From Variovorax paradoxus (GTDB lineage: Bacteria; Pseudomonadota; Gammaproteobacteria; Burkholderiales; Burkholderiaceae_C): a stretch of 64,000 nucleotides of DNA. The notes below the pieces were generated by a model, which made no database searches, was not told the origin of the DNA, and saw nothing but the letters and a program-made list of their open reading frames with translations. Below are positions 36,907 to 45,056 of this stretch, piece by piece (position 1 is the first letter of the stretch; every line of letters begins with the position of its first letter). A program made the position numbers and the translations under genes. Location of the stretch: positions 2,042,501 through 2,106,500 of the forward strand of contig CP063167.1 in NCBI GenBank assembly GCA_016806145.1, read 5' to 3'.

Positions 36907-39126
36907 TTACTGCTGCGACTTGCGCGCGTGGCGGCGCCGTGCGCGCCAGGCCAGCAGGATCAGCAGCAGCAGCGCGAACACGGCCACGCCGATCACCGGC
37001 ATGCCCCAGGCGGCGTACGAGCGCCATTCGAAGAACGCGCCTTCGCCGCCGCGCCGCGCGCTCTCGTCCGCGGGGTTGCCGCTGTCGAGCCAGCTCACGG
37101 GGCCTTCGGCGCCGAGCATCGCGATGTCGCCGCGGTTCAGCACGAAGGGCTTGGCCGGCACCACGGGGCGCGCGCCGATCGGCTGCCACTGCATGCCGTC
37201 CTGGCCGTGCGCGCGGCTGACCTCGATGGCACTGAGCTGCGACAGGTCGTCGAGCGCGAGCCACGGCGCCTTGCGGCCGTGGATGCGCAGGCTGGCGTCC
37301 TTCACCTCGACCTTCGAGGCGGCGCCGTCGACCGCCACCTGCAGCGCGAGGAAGGGCCGGGTCGGCGAGAAGGCGCCGGACTGGGTCACCACCAGCTCGG
37401 AGCGCACCGGCGTCACGCCGGCGGCCACGGCCATGCGCACCAGGCGCGCGAGGCTCGCGGGCGCGTCGGCCAGCCAGGCCTGCGGCACGGCGACCTGCGG
37501 GTTGCCCGACATCAGCGGCAGCAGGCCGACGAAGCTGCCGTCGGGCCGGGCGTCGCCCGCGCGCACGAAGCTGGTGGGCAGCACGTTGACCGGGAAGCCC
37601 TGCGGCATCTCCTGGCAGTCGTTCGAATAGGGCTGGCGCTGGAAGGACACGCGCACCACGTTGCTCAGGCCCAGCGCATAGCCCGGAATGCGCGCGTCGA
37701 GGCGCTCGGGTCGGCCGTCGGCCTCCAGGCGCTTGGCCGCGAGCAGCACGTCGTTCCAGAACACCGAGGCCACGGGACGCGTCGACGAGGCGCCGGGCGC
37801 GGCCGCCACGTCGATCACCAGCTCGGAAGGCATGCGGCCATTGGCCGCGACCACGCCCAGCGGCAGGGTGGCGGTCCACTCGCCGCGCGACACCACGTCG
37901 AAGCCGGCTTCGCTGCCGCCGAGGCTGTTGAGGCGGATCGCCGAGCGTTCGCTCGCATCGGGCGCGTCGGCCGTGCGCACGCCGGCCTGACGCGACACCA
38001 GCAGGTTGCGCCAGGTCTCGGCGAAGACGCCGGCCGCCTGCGCGCCCGCGTTCTCGGGCACCACGATCACCGGATGCGCGCCCAGCGTGGCGAGGCGCAC
38101 CTGGCCGGCGCTGGCGGCATCCGCGGCGAGCGCGGTCTGCTGCTCGCGCCAGAGCGCGAAGGCGCGCAGCGCGTCGGCGTCGCCCGCGAACTGCACGGCC
38201 AGCGCCTCGAGCGCCTTGGCGATCTGCTGGCGCAGCGCCGTGTCGGCCACCAGCAGGTCGCCGCTGGCCGCGGTGGCGCCGAGCACCAGCAGCGCGCCGA
38301 CCTCGGCCTCGTTCTTGAGTTCGTAGCGCGCATTGCCGCTGGCGAGACCGGCGAAGGCCGGCAGCGCGGCGAGCCCCGCGGGCACCTGCCAGCCCGAGGT
38401 GTCGACGATGTCGCCCGCCACCGGGAAGGCCTGGATCTGCACGCGGCGGTTGGCCTGCTCGAGCGCGACGCCGAGGCGCCAGGCGCTGTCGTAGCTGGTC
38501 TTCGAGAGATTGCGCGAAGCCACCAGCAGGACCGGGCGCGCGGGCAGCGTGGCCCAGGCGTCGGCGAGGCTGGTCAGCGCGCCGCTGTTGAAGCGGTAGT
38601 TGAAGCGCGTCTCGGGCGAGATCGCGAGCACGTTGCCGGTCGAGCGTTCCAGTTCGCAGACGCGGCGCGCCACGTTGTTCGACCACTGCACGCCGAGGCG
38701 CACGAAGTTCGCGCTGCGCGCGACGCCGGTGTCGACCTTGAGGCTCTGGCTCGCGTCGCCCTCGGCCGCCTCGATGCGGCGCGCCTGCACCGGCCGGCCA
38801 TTGACCGTCAGCAGCATCGAGGTGCTGCCGCCCTCGGCCTTGTGATAGCGGCCGCTGAAGTCGATGCTGGCCTCGGCCAGCGCGAGGCCGCGCGGCACCG
38901 GCAGGTAGAACTCCTGGCGGCTGTCGAAGCCGTTGAGCAGCACGGTGTCGCCGATGCCCAGGTCCGACAGCGCGAAGCTGCGGTTGACCCAGGTCTCGCC
39001 CTGCAGGCGCTGCAGCGCGTCGCTCGCGGGGCTGGCGTGCGCGAGGAAGGAGGCGCCCAGGGCGCTCAGGGCGAGCACGGCCGTGGGGACGATGGGGGCG
39101 ATCCGTCGTGAGAACAGAGAAGGCAT
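36907..39126 (-). CDS. BcsB-like periplasmic, membrane-anchored polysaccharide synthase subunit
   Basis: The 739-residue protein has a signal peptide and a long periplasmic part with alternating beta-rich carbohydrate-binding-like and flavodoxin-like domains. A single C-terminal transmembrane helix (GVAVFALLLLILLAWRARR) closes it. This is the architecture of cellulose synthase subunit BcsB, and segments such as EFYLPVPRGLALAEASIDFSG and QPYSNDCQEMPQGFP are BcsB-like. It is placed between wecB and nfrB, so it probably guides the nascent polymer from NfrB into the periplasm. E. coli nfr genes do not include such a protein, as far as I know. Confidence 0.82.
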   Translation of the reverse strand: MPSLFSRRIAPIVPTAVLALSALGASFLAHASPASDALQRLQGETWVNRSFALSDLGIGDTVLLNGFDSRQEFYLPVPRGLALAEASIDFSGRYHKAEGGSTSMLLTVNGRPVQARRIEAAEGDASQSLKVDTGVARSANFVRLGVQWSNNVARRVCELERSTGNVLAISPETRFNYRFNSGALTSLADAWATLPARPVLLVASRNLSKTSYDSAWRLGVALEQANRRVQIQAFPVAGDIVDTSGWQVPAGLAALPAFAGLASGNARYELKNEAEVGALLVLGATAASGDLLVADTALRQQIAKALEALAVQFAGDADALRAFALWREQQTALAADAASAGQVRLATLGAHPVIVVPENAGAQAAGVFAETWRNLLVSRQAGVRTADAPDASERSAIRLNSLGGSEAGFDVVSRGEWTATLPLGVVAANGRMPSELVIDVAAAPGASSTRPVASVFWNDVLLAAKRLEADGRPERLDARIPGYALGLSNVVRVSFQRQPYSNDCQEMPQGFPVNVLPTSFVRAGDARPDGSFVGLLPLMSGNPQVAVPQAWLADAPASLARLVRMAVAAGVTPVRSELVVTQSGAFSPTRPFLALQVAVDGAASKVEVKDASLRIHGRKAPWLALDDLSQLSAIEVSRAHGQDGMQWQPIGARPVVPAKPFVLNRGDIAMLGAEGPVSWLDSGNPADESARRGGEGAFFEWRSYAAWGMPVIGVAVFALLLLILLAWRARRRHARKSQQ

Positions 39127-39185
39127 GGGGAGACTCGGCAGGAAGACTTCGAAAAACTTGAAAAAAGAGGGGCGGCGGTCCGTGC

Positions 39186-40319
39186 TCAGGGCACGAACTC
39201 GGCGGTGTGCCGTTCGCACAGCACGTCCACGATGCGCTGGCTCGCGCGCGCGTCGCCGTAGGGATTGCCGCGGCGGCAGAACTCGGCGTGCACCGCGGGG
39301 TCGTCGAGCAGGCGGCGCGCCTCGCCGACGATGCGTTCGCTCGAGGTGCCCACCAACCGCACGGTGCCGGCAGCCACCGCCTCGGGGCGCTCGGTCACGT
39401 CGCGCATCACCAGCACCGGCTTGCCCAGCGAGGGCGCCTCTTCCTGCACCCCGCCCGAATCGGTCAGGATCAGGTAGGCGCGCTGCATGAACCAGACGAA
39501 GTCGAGGTAGGCCAGCGGCGCGATCAGGTGCACGTTGGGCAGGCCCGACAGCTGGGCCTTCACCACGTCGTGCACGTTGGGGTTCAGGTGCACCGGGTAG
39601 ACGATCTGCACGTCGTCGCGCTGCGCCAGTTCGCGCAGCGCGGCGCAGATGTTGCGAAAGCCCTCGCCGAAGTTCTCGCGGCGGTGGCCGGTGACCAGCA
39701 CCAGCCGGCGCCTGGCATCGACCCAGCCGTGGCGCTTCGCGAGCGTGGCGGCCAGCGGGCGGTCGGACTCGAGCCGCTCGACCGTGGCCGCGAGCGCGTC
39801 GATCACCGTGTTGCCCGTGACCCAGATGCGCCCCGGCGGCTTCTCTGCGAGCAGCGCGTCGCGCGACGAGGGCGTGGGCGCGAACATCCAGCTGCTGACC
39901 GAATCGACGAAGCGGCGGTTGAGCTCCTCGGGAAAGGGCGAGCGGATGTCGCCGCTGCGCAGGCCGGCTTCGACGTGGCCGACCGGAATGCGGCGATGGA
40001 AGGCGGCCATGGCGCAGGCCGCGGCGGTGGTGGTGTCGCCGTGAACCAGCACGCAGTCGGGCTGCTCGGCCTCGAGCACCGCGTCGGCGCCCGCGATCAG
40101 GCGGCCGTAGAGCCCGTTGAGCGACTGGTTGGGCCGCATCACGTCGAGGTCGTGGTCGGCCTCGAGGTCGAACAGGGACATCACCTGGGTCAGCATCTCG
40201 CGGTGCTGGCCGGTCACGCACACGGTGCTGCGCACGCGAGGCTCGCGGCGCAGGGCGGTGACGAGGGGGGCCATCTTGATGGCCTCGGGACGGGTCCCGA
40301 AGATCGACAGTACGTGCAT
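39186..40319 (-). CDS. wecB: UDP-N-acetylglucosamine 2-epimerase (non-hydrolysing)
   Basis: The 377-residue cytosolic enzyme interconverts UDP-GlcNAc and UDP-ManNAc. It has the family length and all landmarks: FGTRPEAIKMAPL at the N-terminus, HGDTTTA near 95, HVEAGLRSGD near 115, PFPEELNRR near 130, GHRRENFG near 211 and SGGVQEE near 290. As first gene of the Nfr-type operon it probably supplies the sugar nucleotide for the polymer, as proposed for the E. coli N4-receptor glycan. A leader of about 145 bases with a strong hairpin precedes it. Confidence 0.95.
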   Translation of the reverse strand: MHVLSIFGTRPEAIKMAPLVTALRREPRVRSTVCVTGQHREMLTQVMSLFDLEADHDLDVMRPNQSLNGLYGRLIAGADAVLEAEQPDCVLVHGDTTTAAACAMAAFHRRIPVGHVEAGLRSGDIRSPFPEELNRRFVDSVSSWMFAPTPSSRDALLAEKPPGRIWVTGNTVIDALAATVERLESDRPLAATLAKRHGWVDARRRLVLVTGHRRENFGEGFRNICAALRELAQRDDVQIVYPVHLNPNVHDVVKAQLSGLPNVHLIAPLAYLDFVWFMQRAYLILTDSGGVQEEAPSLGKPVLVMRDVTERPEAVAAGTVRLVGTSSERIVGEARRLLDDPAVHAEFCRRGNPYGDARASQRIVDVLCERHTAEFVP

Positions 40320-40408
40320 TTCGAGGAATCAGTGGCTGGCGCCGACGCACAGCCTCCCCGCGTGTGGACGCAAGGCGGCGGCAAGCCGGACACGAACAAA
40401 TGAATAAA

Positions 40409-40426
40409 GGGGTACTCGCGTACCCC
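40409..40426 (-). promoter_or_regulatory. GNRA-capped hairpin in the wecB leader (possible attenuator)
   Basis: As RNA on the minus strand this reads GGGGUAC-GCGA-GUACCCC, a perfect 7-bp stem closed by a GNRA tetraloop, followed at once by UUUAUU. That is the form of a short intrinsic terminator placed about 90 bases before the wecB start codon. It could attenuate the whole polysaccharide operon, or as DNA act as an operator. Confidence 0.55.
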
Positions 40427-40470
40427 CTCAGGGCGGGACCGGTCTGCGCCGTCTGACCCTCGAAGCCGAC

Positions 40471-40500
40471 AGTGTAACTAAAAATTTAACAAATCATCAA
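40471..40500 (-). promoter_or_regulatory. Candidate sigma-70 promoter of the polysaccharide operon
   Basis: In an AT-rich patch unlike the surrounding DNA, TTGATG (40500-40495) and TACACT (40476-40471) are 18 bases apart on the minus strand. Transcription would start near 40464, giving a wecB leader of about 145 bases. Confidence 0.5.
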
Positions 40501-40513
40501 CAACTGAAAACGG

Positions 40514-40557
40514 AAGTGCCTACTTTTTGGCACTTCGGGCCGCCGCGTCGGCGGCCC
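40514..40557 (-). terminator. Two successive hairpins after the epoxide-hydrolase-like gene
   Basis: GGGCCGCC-N5-GGCGGCCC (40537-40557) is a perfect 8-bp stem. AAGTGCC-N8-GGCACTT (40514-40535) is a second stem, followed on the minus strand by CCGTTTT. They begin 6 bp after the stop of the leftward hydrolase gene and end just before the polysaccharide operon promoter, so they should insulate the two transcripts. Confidence 0.6.
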
Positions 40558-40563
40558 GTCCGC

Positions 40564-41601
40564 TCAGCCCGCGCGCCGCGCCACGTCCACCACCGCGGCC
40601 GCGAAGGCCTGCGGCGCTTCCTGCGGCAGGTTGTGGCCGATGCCGCCGTCGACCTGCCGGTGCTCGTAGAAGCCCGAGAACTTCTTCGCGTAGCTGGCGG
40701 GCTCGGGGTGCGGCGCGCCGTTGGCATCGCCTTCGAGCGTGATGGTCGGCACGGTGATCACGGGCGCCTTGGCGAGCCGGTCCTCGAGCGGCTGGTACCT
40801 GGCCTCGCCCTCGGCCAGGCCGAGGCGCCAGCGGTAGTTGTGGACCACGATCGCGACATGGTCGGGGTTGTCGAAGGCGCGCGCGCTGCGTTCGAAGGTC
40901 GCGGCATCGAAGTTCCATTTGGGCGAAGCCAGCTGCCAGATCAGCTTCGAGAAGGCGTTGCGGTTCTTGTCGTAGCCCAGGCGACCGCGTTCGGTCGCGA
41001 AGTAGTACTGGTACCACCACTGGAACTCGGCCTCGGGCGGCAGCGGATTCTTGCCGGCCTCCTGGCTGCCGATCAGGTAGCCGCTGACCGACACCAGCGC
41101 CTTCACGCGCTCGGGCTGCAGCGCCGCCATGATGCAGGCCGTACGCGCGCCCCAGTCGCAGCCCGCGACCGTCGCGCTGCGGATCTGCAGCGCGTCCATC
41201 AGCGCGAAGATGTCGGCCGCCACCACCGACTGCTGGCCGTTGCGCGGCGTGTCGGCCGAGAGGAAGCGCGTGGCGCCGTAGCCGCGCAGGTAGGGCACGA
41301 TTACGCGGAAGCCCGCGGCCGCGAGCAGCGGTGCGACGTCGACGAACATGTGGATGTCGTAGGGCCAGCCATGCAGCAGGAGCACCGGCGCGCCGTTGGC
41401 GGGTCCGGCCTCGAAGTAGGCCACGTTGAGCACGCCCGCATCGATGTGCTTGAGCGGCTCGAGGCGCCGCGGCGTGCCGCCGGCGGACGGCGCGTTCGAC
41501 TGCGCGAACGCGGGAACGACTGCCGCGAACTGGGTCGCGGCGAGGCCGATGGCGGCCTTGGCGAGGAACGAGCGGCGCTCGAGCGGGGAGGAAAGCGTCA
41601 T
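40564..41601 (-). CDS. Tat-exported alpha/beta hydrolase, epoxide-hydrolase-like
   Basis: The 345-residue protein starts with a twin-arginine signal (ERRSFLAKAAIGLAA, then a hydrophobic core ending AVVPAFA). The mature part has the oxyanion motif LLHGWPYD, a nucleophile elbow AGCDWGAR with aspartate in place of serine, and a late GHNLPQEAP histidine. This is the pattern of epoxide hydrolases and haloalkane dehalogenases. It would act in the periplasm on an epoxide or halide. The start at 41601 follows AAGGAG on the coding strand. Confidence 0.87.
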   Translation of the reverse strand: MTLSSPLERRSFLAKAAIGLAATQFAAVVPAFAQSNAPSAGGTPRRLEPLKHIDAGVLNVAYFEAGPANGAPVLLLHGWPYDIHMFVDVAPLLAAAGFRVIVPYLRGYGATRFLSADTPRNGQQSVVAADIFALMDALQIRSATVAGCDWGARTACIMAALQPERVKALVSVSGYLIGSQEAGKNPLPPEAEFQWWYQYYFATERGRLGYDKNRNAFSKLIWQLASPKWNFDAATFERSARAFDNPDHVAIVVHNYRWRLGLAEGEARYQPLEDRLAKAPVITVPTITLEGDANGAPHPEPASYAKKFSGFYEHRQVDGGIGHNLPQEAPQAFAAAVVDVARRAG

Positions 41602-41909
41602 TGGGAACTCCTTGCGAATGGTGGTGGATGGCATCGGGCCGGTGTCGTTCGCGCTGCCTGGCGATCGATGGCGCGGATGTTCATTCGCGGGAGTGGCCGG
41701 GGGCCGGGGCTGCGTATCGCTGTGTATCGGGGGTGGGTTCGCAGACAGTAAATTTCGTTTTTCGCGAGGGATGTGCCGAGCGGATGTGCCTCACGCGTCC
41801 CGCCTGCCGACCCACCCACCCACGCGGGCGGCTCCTACGCGACGCGGCCGCGCCGTCCATAGACTCGTTCTCAGTCATTGAAGACCTGGACAACGAGAGG
41901 ACCATCCGA
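41602..41909. other. 308-bp intergenic region between divergent genes
   Basis: No gene is supported here. It must hold promoters for the leftward hydrolase gene and the rightward small gene. A short AT-rich patch near 41748-41763 is the only compositional feature. No clear operator was found. Confidence 0.4.
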
Positions 41910-42149
41910 ATGAGCTTCGAGGAAAGAATCGACCTGTGGGAACACGCTTTCATCTGCCGTGCGGAACCCGACGGCAGCGGCCGCTACCTGGCGCGGCTCG
42001 ACTATGCGGGCGGCCCCGCCTTCATCGCCGATGAACTGCCCGCGGACGACCTCGGGCATGGCAGCGCCGAGGAGGCGCTGCGGCAGGCCCAGCTGCAGGC
42101 CATGCGATGGGTGCACGACCGCACGGGCGACGCGCAAGGCCATTTCTGA
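41910..42149 (+). CDS. Small acidic protein of unknown function
   Basis: The 79-residue protein begins MSFEERIDLWEHAFICRAEP and ends with a helix rich in Ala, Gln and acidic residues (GSAEEALRQAQLQAMRWVHD). CGAGAGGAC precedes the ATG at 41910. A beta-strand pair followed by a helix suggests a small compact domain, but I recognise no family. It converges on the LysR gene 42 bp away. Confidence 0.62.
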   Translation: MSFEERIDLWEHAFICRAEPDGSGRYLARLDYAGGPAFIADELPADDLGHGSAEEALRQAQLQAMRWVHDRTGDAQGHF

Positions 42150-42191
42150 CATTGCCGAGCCTCACGCGCTGAGCGCCGAGCCTCGGCAGGC

Positions 42192-43082
42192 TCAGGCGGC
42201 CGGCGACTGCAGCGCGGCCGCGAGGAAATCCACCAGCGCCGCCACGCGCCGGCTCGGCGCACCGCCCGGAAAGACCGCGAACAGGTCGATCGGCCCCGCC
42301 GCGTAGTCGTCGAGCACCACCTCGAGCGCGCCGGCCGCCAGCTCGTGCCGGATGTCCTGCCGGTTCTTGAAGATCACGCCCACGCCGTTGACGGCCCATT
42401 CGCGCAGCACCGAGCCGTCACTGGCCTCGCGGTCGCCAGATACCTTCACGTTGAAGGACCGGCCGCCGTCGCGAAAGGTCCAGGCCGCGAGCGGTGCGCC
42501 GGGCCGCGCGAGCACCAGGCAGTTGTGCCGCGCCAGTTCGCCCGGATGCGCCGGCCGCCCGCGCGCGTTCCAGTAGGCCGGCGCGGCGCAGACCAGGCGC
42601 TCGCCGGGCACCAGCAGGCGGGCCTGCAGGTTCGAGTCGGGCAGCGGGCCGAAGCGGATCGCGAGGTCCATGTGGGTCTCGATCAGGTCGATGGTGCTGT
42701 CGCTGAGATGCAGCCCGATGCGCACCCGTGGATGGCGCTGCTGGAAGGCGTCGAGCAGCGGCCGCAGCTGCGAGCGGCCGAAGTCGTTGGTGGCGGTGAC
42801 GCGCACCGGGCCCGACAGTTCGCCCTGCTGGCGCAGGCCGCCCAGGGCTGCATCCCATTCCGAGACGATGCGGCGCGCGTCCGCCACGAGCGACTCGCCC
42901 TCGTGCGTGAAGGCCAGCCGTCGCGTCGAGCGCTGCATGAGCCGCGCGCCCACCTCCTGCTCGAGCTGGTTGATGGCCAGGGTCACGGTCGAGGTGGCGA
43001 CCGCGCGTTGGCGCGCGACCCCCGAGAAGCTGCCCCATTCGGCGACGTCGATCAGCAGGCGCAGGGCATCGATGCGGTCCAT
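42192..43082 (-). CDS. LysR-family transcriptional regulator
   Basis: The 296-residue protein has the N-terminal LysR helix-turn-helix (about residues 5-62, with GSFSGVARQRAVATSTVTLAI and LEQEVGARLMQRSTRR) and a periplasmic-binding-like effector domain. It is of the CrgA/DmlR-like subgroup judging from TFRDGGRSFNVKVSGD. It is divergent, over 93 bp, from an SDR gene followed by a nitroreductase gene and probably controls them. Confidence 0.92.
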   Translation of the reverse strand: MDRIDALRLLIDVAEWGSFSGVARQRAVATSTVTLAINQLEQEVGARLMQRSTRRLAFTHEGESLVADARRIVSEWDAALGGLRQQGELSGPVRVTATNDFGRSQLRPLLDAFQQRHPRVRIGLHLSDSTIDLIETHMDLAIRFGPLPDSNLQARLLVPGERLVCAAPAYWNARGRPAHPGELARHNCLVLARPGAPLAAWTFRDGGRSFNVKVSGDREASDGSVLREWAVNGVGVIFKNRQDIRHELAAGALEVVLDDYAAGPIDLFAVFPGGAPSRRVAALVDFLAAALQSPAA

Positions 43083-43175
43083 TGTTCGAGGATGTCGAAA
43101 GGTGATTTGGAGATGCTCCGGATTATCAATGGATCCACGAAGAAATACGATTGCACCCATCGACCAAGGAATCCC

Positions 43176-43964
43176 ATGAACATCCACTTCAACCACCGCC
43201 GCGTGCTGGTCACCGGCTCCACCCACGGCATCGGCTTCGCCACCGCCCAGGGCTTCCTGGCGGCGGGCGCCGAAGTCGTGATCAATGGCCGCGGCGAGGC
43301 TGGCGTGGCGGCCGCGCTGGCGCGGCTGGGCGACGACGCCTCGCGCGCCCAGGGCTTCGCGGGCGATCTGTCGACGCCCGAGGCCTGCGCTGCGCTGCAG
43401 GCGCGCCACCCCGAGTTCGACATCGTGGTCAACAACCTCGGCGTGTTCGCACCGCAGGACTTCTTCGACACGCCCGACGCGGAATGGGAGCGCTTCTTCC
43501 AGACCAACGTGATGTCGGGCGTGCGCTGCGCGCGCGCCTATGCGCCGGGCATGGTGGCGCGCGGCTGGGGCCGCATCGTGTTCGTGTCGTCGGAGTCGGC
43601 GCTCAACATCCCGGCCGACATGATCCATTACGGGTTCTCGAAGACGGCGCAGCTGGCCGTCTCGCGCGGCCTCGCGAAGCGGCTGGCCGGCACCGGCGTG
43701 ACGGTCAATGCCGTGCTTCCCGGACCCACGCTGTCCGAAGGCGTGGCCGACATGCTGCAGGCCGGCGTGGAGGCCTCGGGCCGCAACCTGGAGGCGGTCG
43801 CGGCGGACTTCGTCACGACGCACCGGGGCTCGTCGATCCTCCGTCGCGCCGCGCGCGTGGAAGAGGTCGCGAACATGATCCTCTACGCGAGTTCCGAGCA
43901 GGCCTCGGCCACCACCGGCGCCGCGCTGCGCGTCGACGGCGGCGTGGTCGACAGCATCGTCTAG
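43176..43964 (+). CDS. SDR-family oxidoreductase
   Basis: The 262-residue classical SDR has TGSTHGIG at residues 14-21, NNLG near 88, a catalytic serine in VFVSSESALN and YGFSK (YxxxK) near 152, with the C-terminal GAALRVDGGVVDSIV typical of the family. AAGGAATCCC precedes the ATG. It is divergent from a LysR gene and lies 105 bp before a nitroreductase gene. The substrate is unknown. Confidence 0.92.
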   Translation: MNIHFNHRRVLVTGSTHGIGFATAQGFLAAGAEVVINGRGEAGVAAALARLGDDASRAQGFAGDLSTPEACAALQARHPEFDIVVNNLGVFAPQDFFDTPDAEWERFFQTNVMSGVRCARAYAPGMVARGWGRIVFVSSESALNIPADMIHYGFSKTAQLAVSRGLAKRLAGTGVTVNAVLPGPTLSEGVADMLQAGVEASGRNLEAVAADFVTTHRGSSILRRAARVEEVANMILYASSEQASATTGAALRVDGGVVDSIV

Positions 43965-44069
43965 CGCCGCCTCCTTTCCCGATTCCCTTCGTCCCGTTCC
44001 AGCCGCCCGCGCCGCCGCGCGCGGGCGGAGGACGGGGCTCGTCCGCAAGCTTCCTCCAAGGAGATTCCC

Positions 44070-44693
44070 ATGTCCCATCCGTACCCGATCCTCCAGGCCA
44101 TCGAAGAGCGCCGCACCACCAACCTGTTCGATCCCGCGCGCGGCATCGACGACGAGCGCATCGAGGAACTGGTGCGACTAGCCACGACCGCGCCGACCTC
44201 GTTCAACCTGCAGAACTGGCGCTTCATTGCCGTGCGCACGCCCGCACAGAAGGCGCGGCTGCGCGCCCTGGCCTGGGACCAGGCCAAGGTCAGCGAAGCG
44301 GCCGTGACCTTCATCGTCTGCGGCCAGCTCGCCGACCACCGCACGCTGCCCGATCGCCTCGCGGGCGCCGTCGCGGCCGGCTTCATGCCGGCGGAGATGG
44401 TCCCGGGCTGGGAGGGCGCCGCCAAGAGCCTCTACTTCGAGCAGCCGCAGCGCCAGCGCGACGAGGCGGTGCGCAGCGCGACCTTCGGCGCCGGCACGCT
44501 GATCCATGCGGCGCAGGCGATGGGGCTCGGTTCCGCGCCGATGATCGGCTTCGACGCGCCCGCGGTCGCCGAGGCCTTCGCGCTGGCGGCCGACGAGATC
44601 CCGGTGCTGCTGCTGGCCATCGGCTATGCGACGCCCGAGAACTGGCCGCGCAAGCCGCGCCGGCCGTTGGCGCAGGTGCTGCAGCTGGTCTGA
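44070..44693 (+). CDS. Nitroreductase-family FMN-dependent oxidoreductase
   Basis: The 207-residue protein shows the N-terminal FMN-binding segment IEERRTTNLFDP (RRTxxxF), then TTAPTSFNLQNWRFIAV and the late MGLGSAPMIGFD and PVLLLAIGYATPE segments typical of small nitroreductases. It probably reduces nitro, quinone or enone groups with NAD(P)H. CAAGGAGATTCCC precedes the ATG. It follows an SDR gene on the same strand, so both may serve one redox detoxification step controlled by LysR. Confidence 0.92.
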   Translation: MSHPYPILQAIEERRTTNLFDPARGIDDERIEELVRLATTAPTSFNLQNWRFIAVRTPAQKARLRALAWDQAKVSEAAVTFIVCGQLADHRTLPDRLAGAVAAGFMPAEMVPGWEGAAKSLYFEQPQRQRDEAVRSATFGAGTLIHAAQAMGLGSAPMIGFDAPAVAEAFALAADEIPVLLLAIGYATPENWPRKPRRPLAQVLQLV

Positions 44694-44702
44694 GCGACGC
44701 CG

Positions 44703-45056
44703 TCAGCGCAGCAGCGCCAACGCCAGGCACGGCATCGCGAGCGATGCGGCGGCCACGCCGATGGCCGCCGCGTGCTTCGCGGCGTAGCTCGCCACCAGCA
44801 CCGTGCACAGCGCCGCGGCCGTGAGCGCGCCGAACCACAGCACCCAACCGATGACCGCGCCCTGCGCCGCGAGGCAGGCCGCCAGCGAGAGCAGCAGCAG
44901 CGCGCTGCCGGCGCCCTGCAGCGGTCGCCGCCAGCGGCCCGGGCTGCGGCCGCGGCCGAAGGCGTCTTCATGGTGGCGGTCCATCGCGAGGCTCAGCGCG
45001 ATGAAGCCGCCGAGCGCGGCGGCGAAGGCCGCGAGGATCGACAAGGCCTGCGTCAT
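44703..45056 (-). CDS. DUF3325-family membrane protein
   Basis: The 117-residue protein has three predicted transmembrane segments (about residues 5-25, 48-75 and 80-115) with a short charged loop (MDRHHEDAFGRG) after the first. Proteins of this kind are found as the last gene of iron-uptake operons with PepSY and DUF3649 genes. Its start overlaps the stop of the PepSY gene by 4 bp. Confidence 0.82.
   Translation of the reverse strand: MTQALSILAAFAAALGGFIALSLAMDRHHEDAFGRGRSPGRWRRPLQGAGSALLLLSLAACLAAQGAVIGWVLWFGALTAAALCTVLVASYAAKHAAAIGVAAASLAMPCLALALLR

Noticed and set aside
35017..39111. A rightward frame of 1364 codons opposite the nfrB and bcsB-like genes
   Set aside because: Low-complexity His/Arg/Gly composition with no motifs, opposite genes with clear catalytic and membrane signatures.
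40320..40464. A cyclic-di-GMP riboswitch in the wecB leader
   Set aside because: The conserved core of known c-di-GMP riboswitches was not seen; only a simple GNRA hairpin followed by a U-rich stretch is present.
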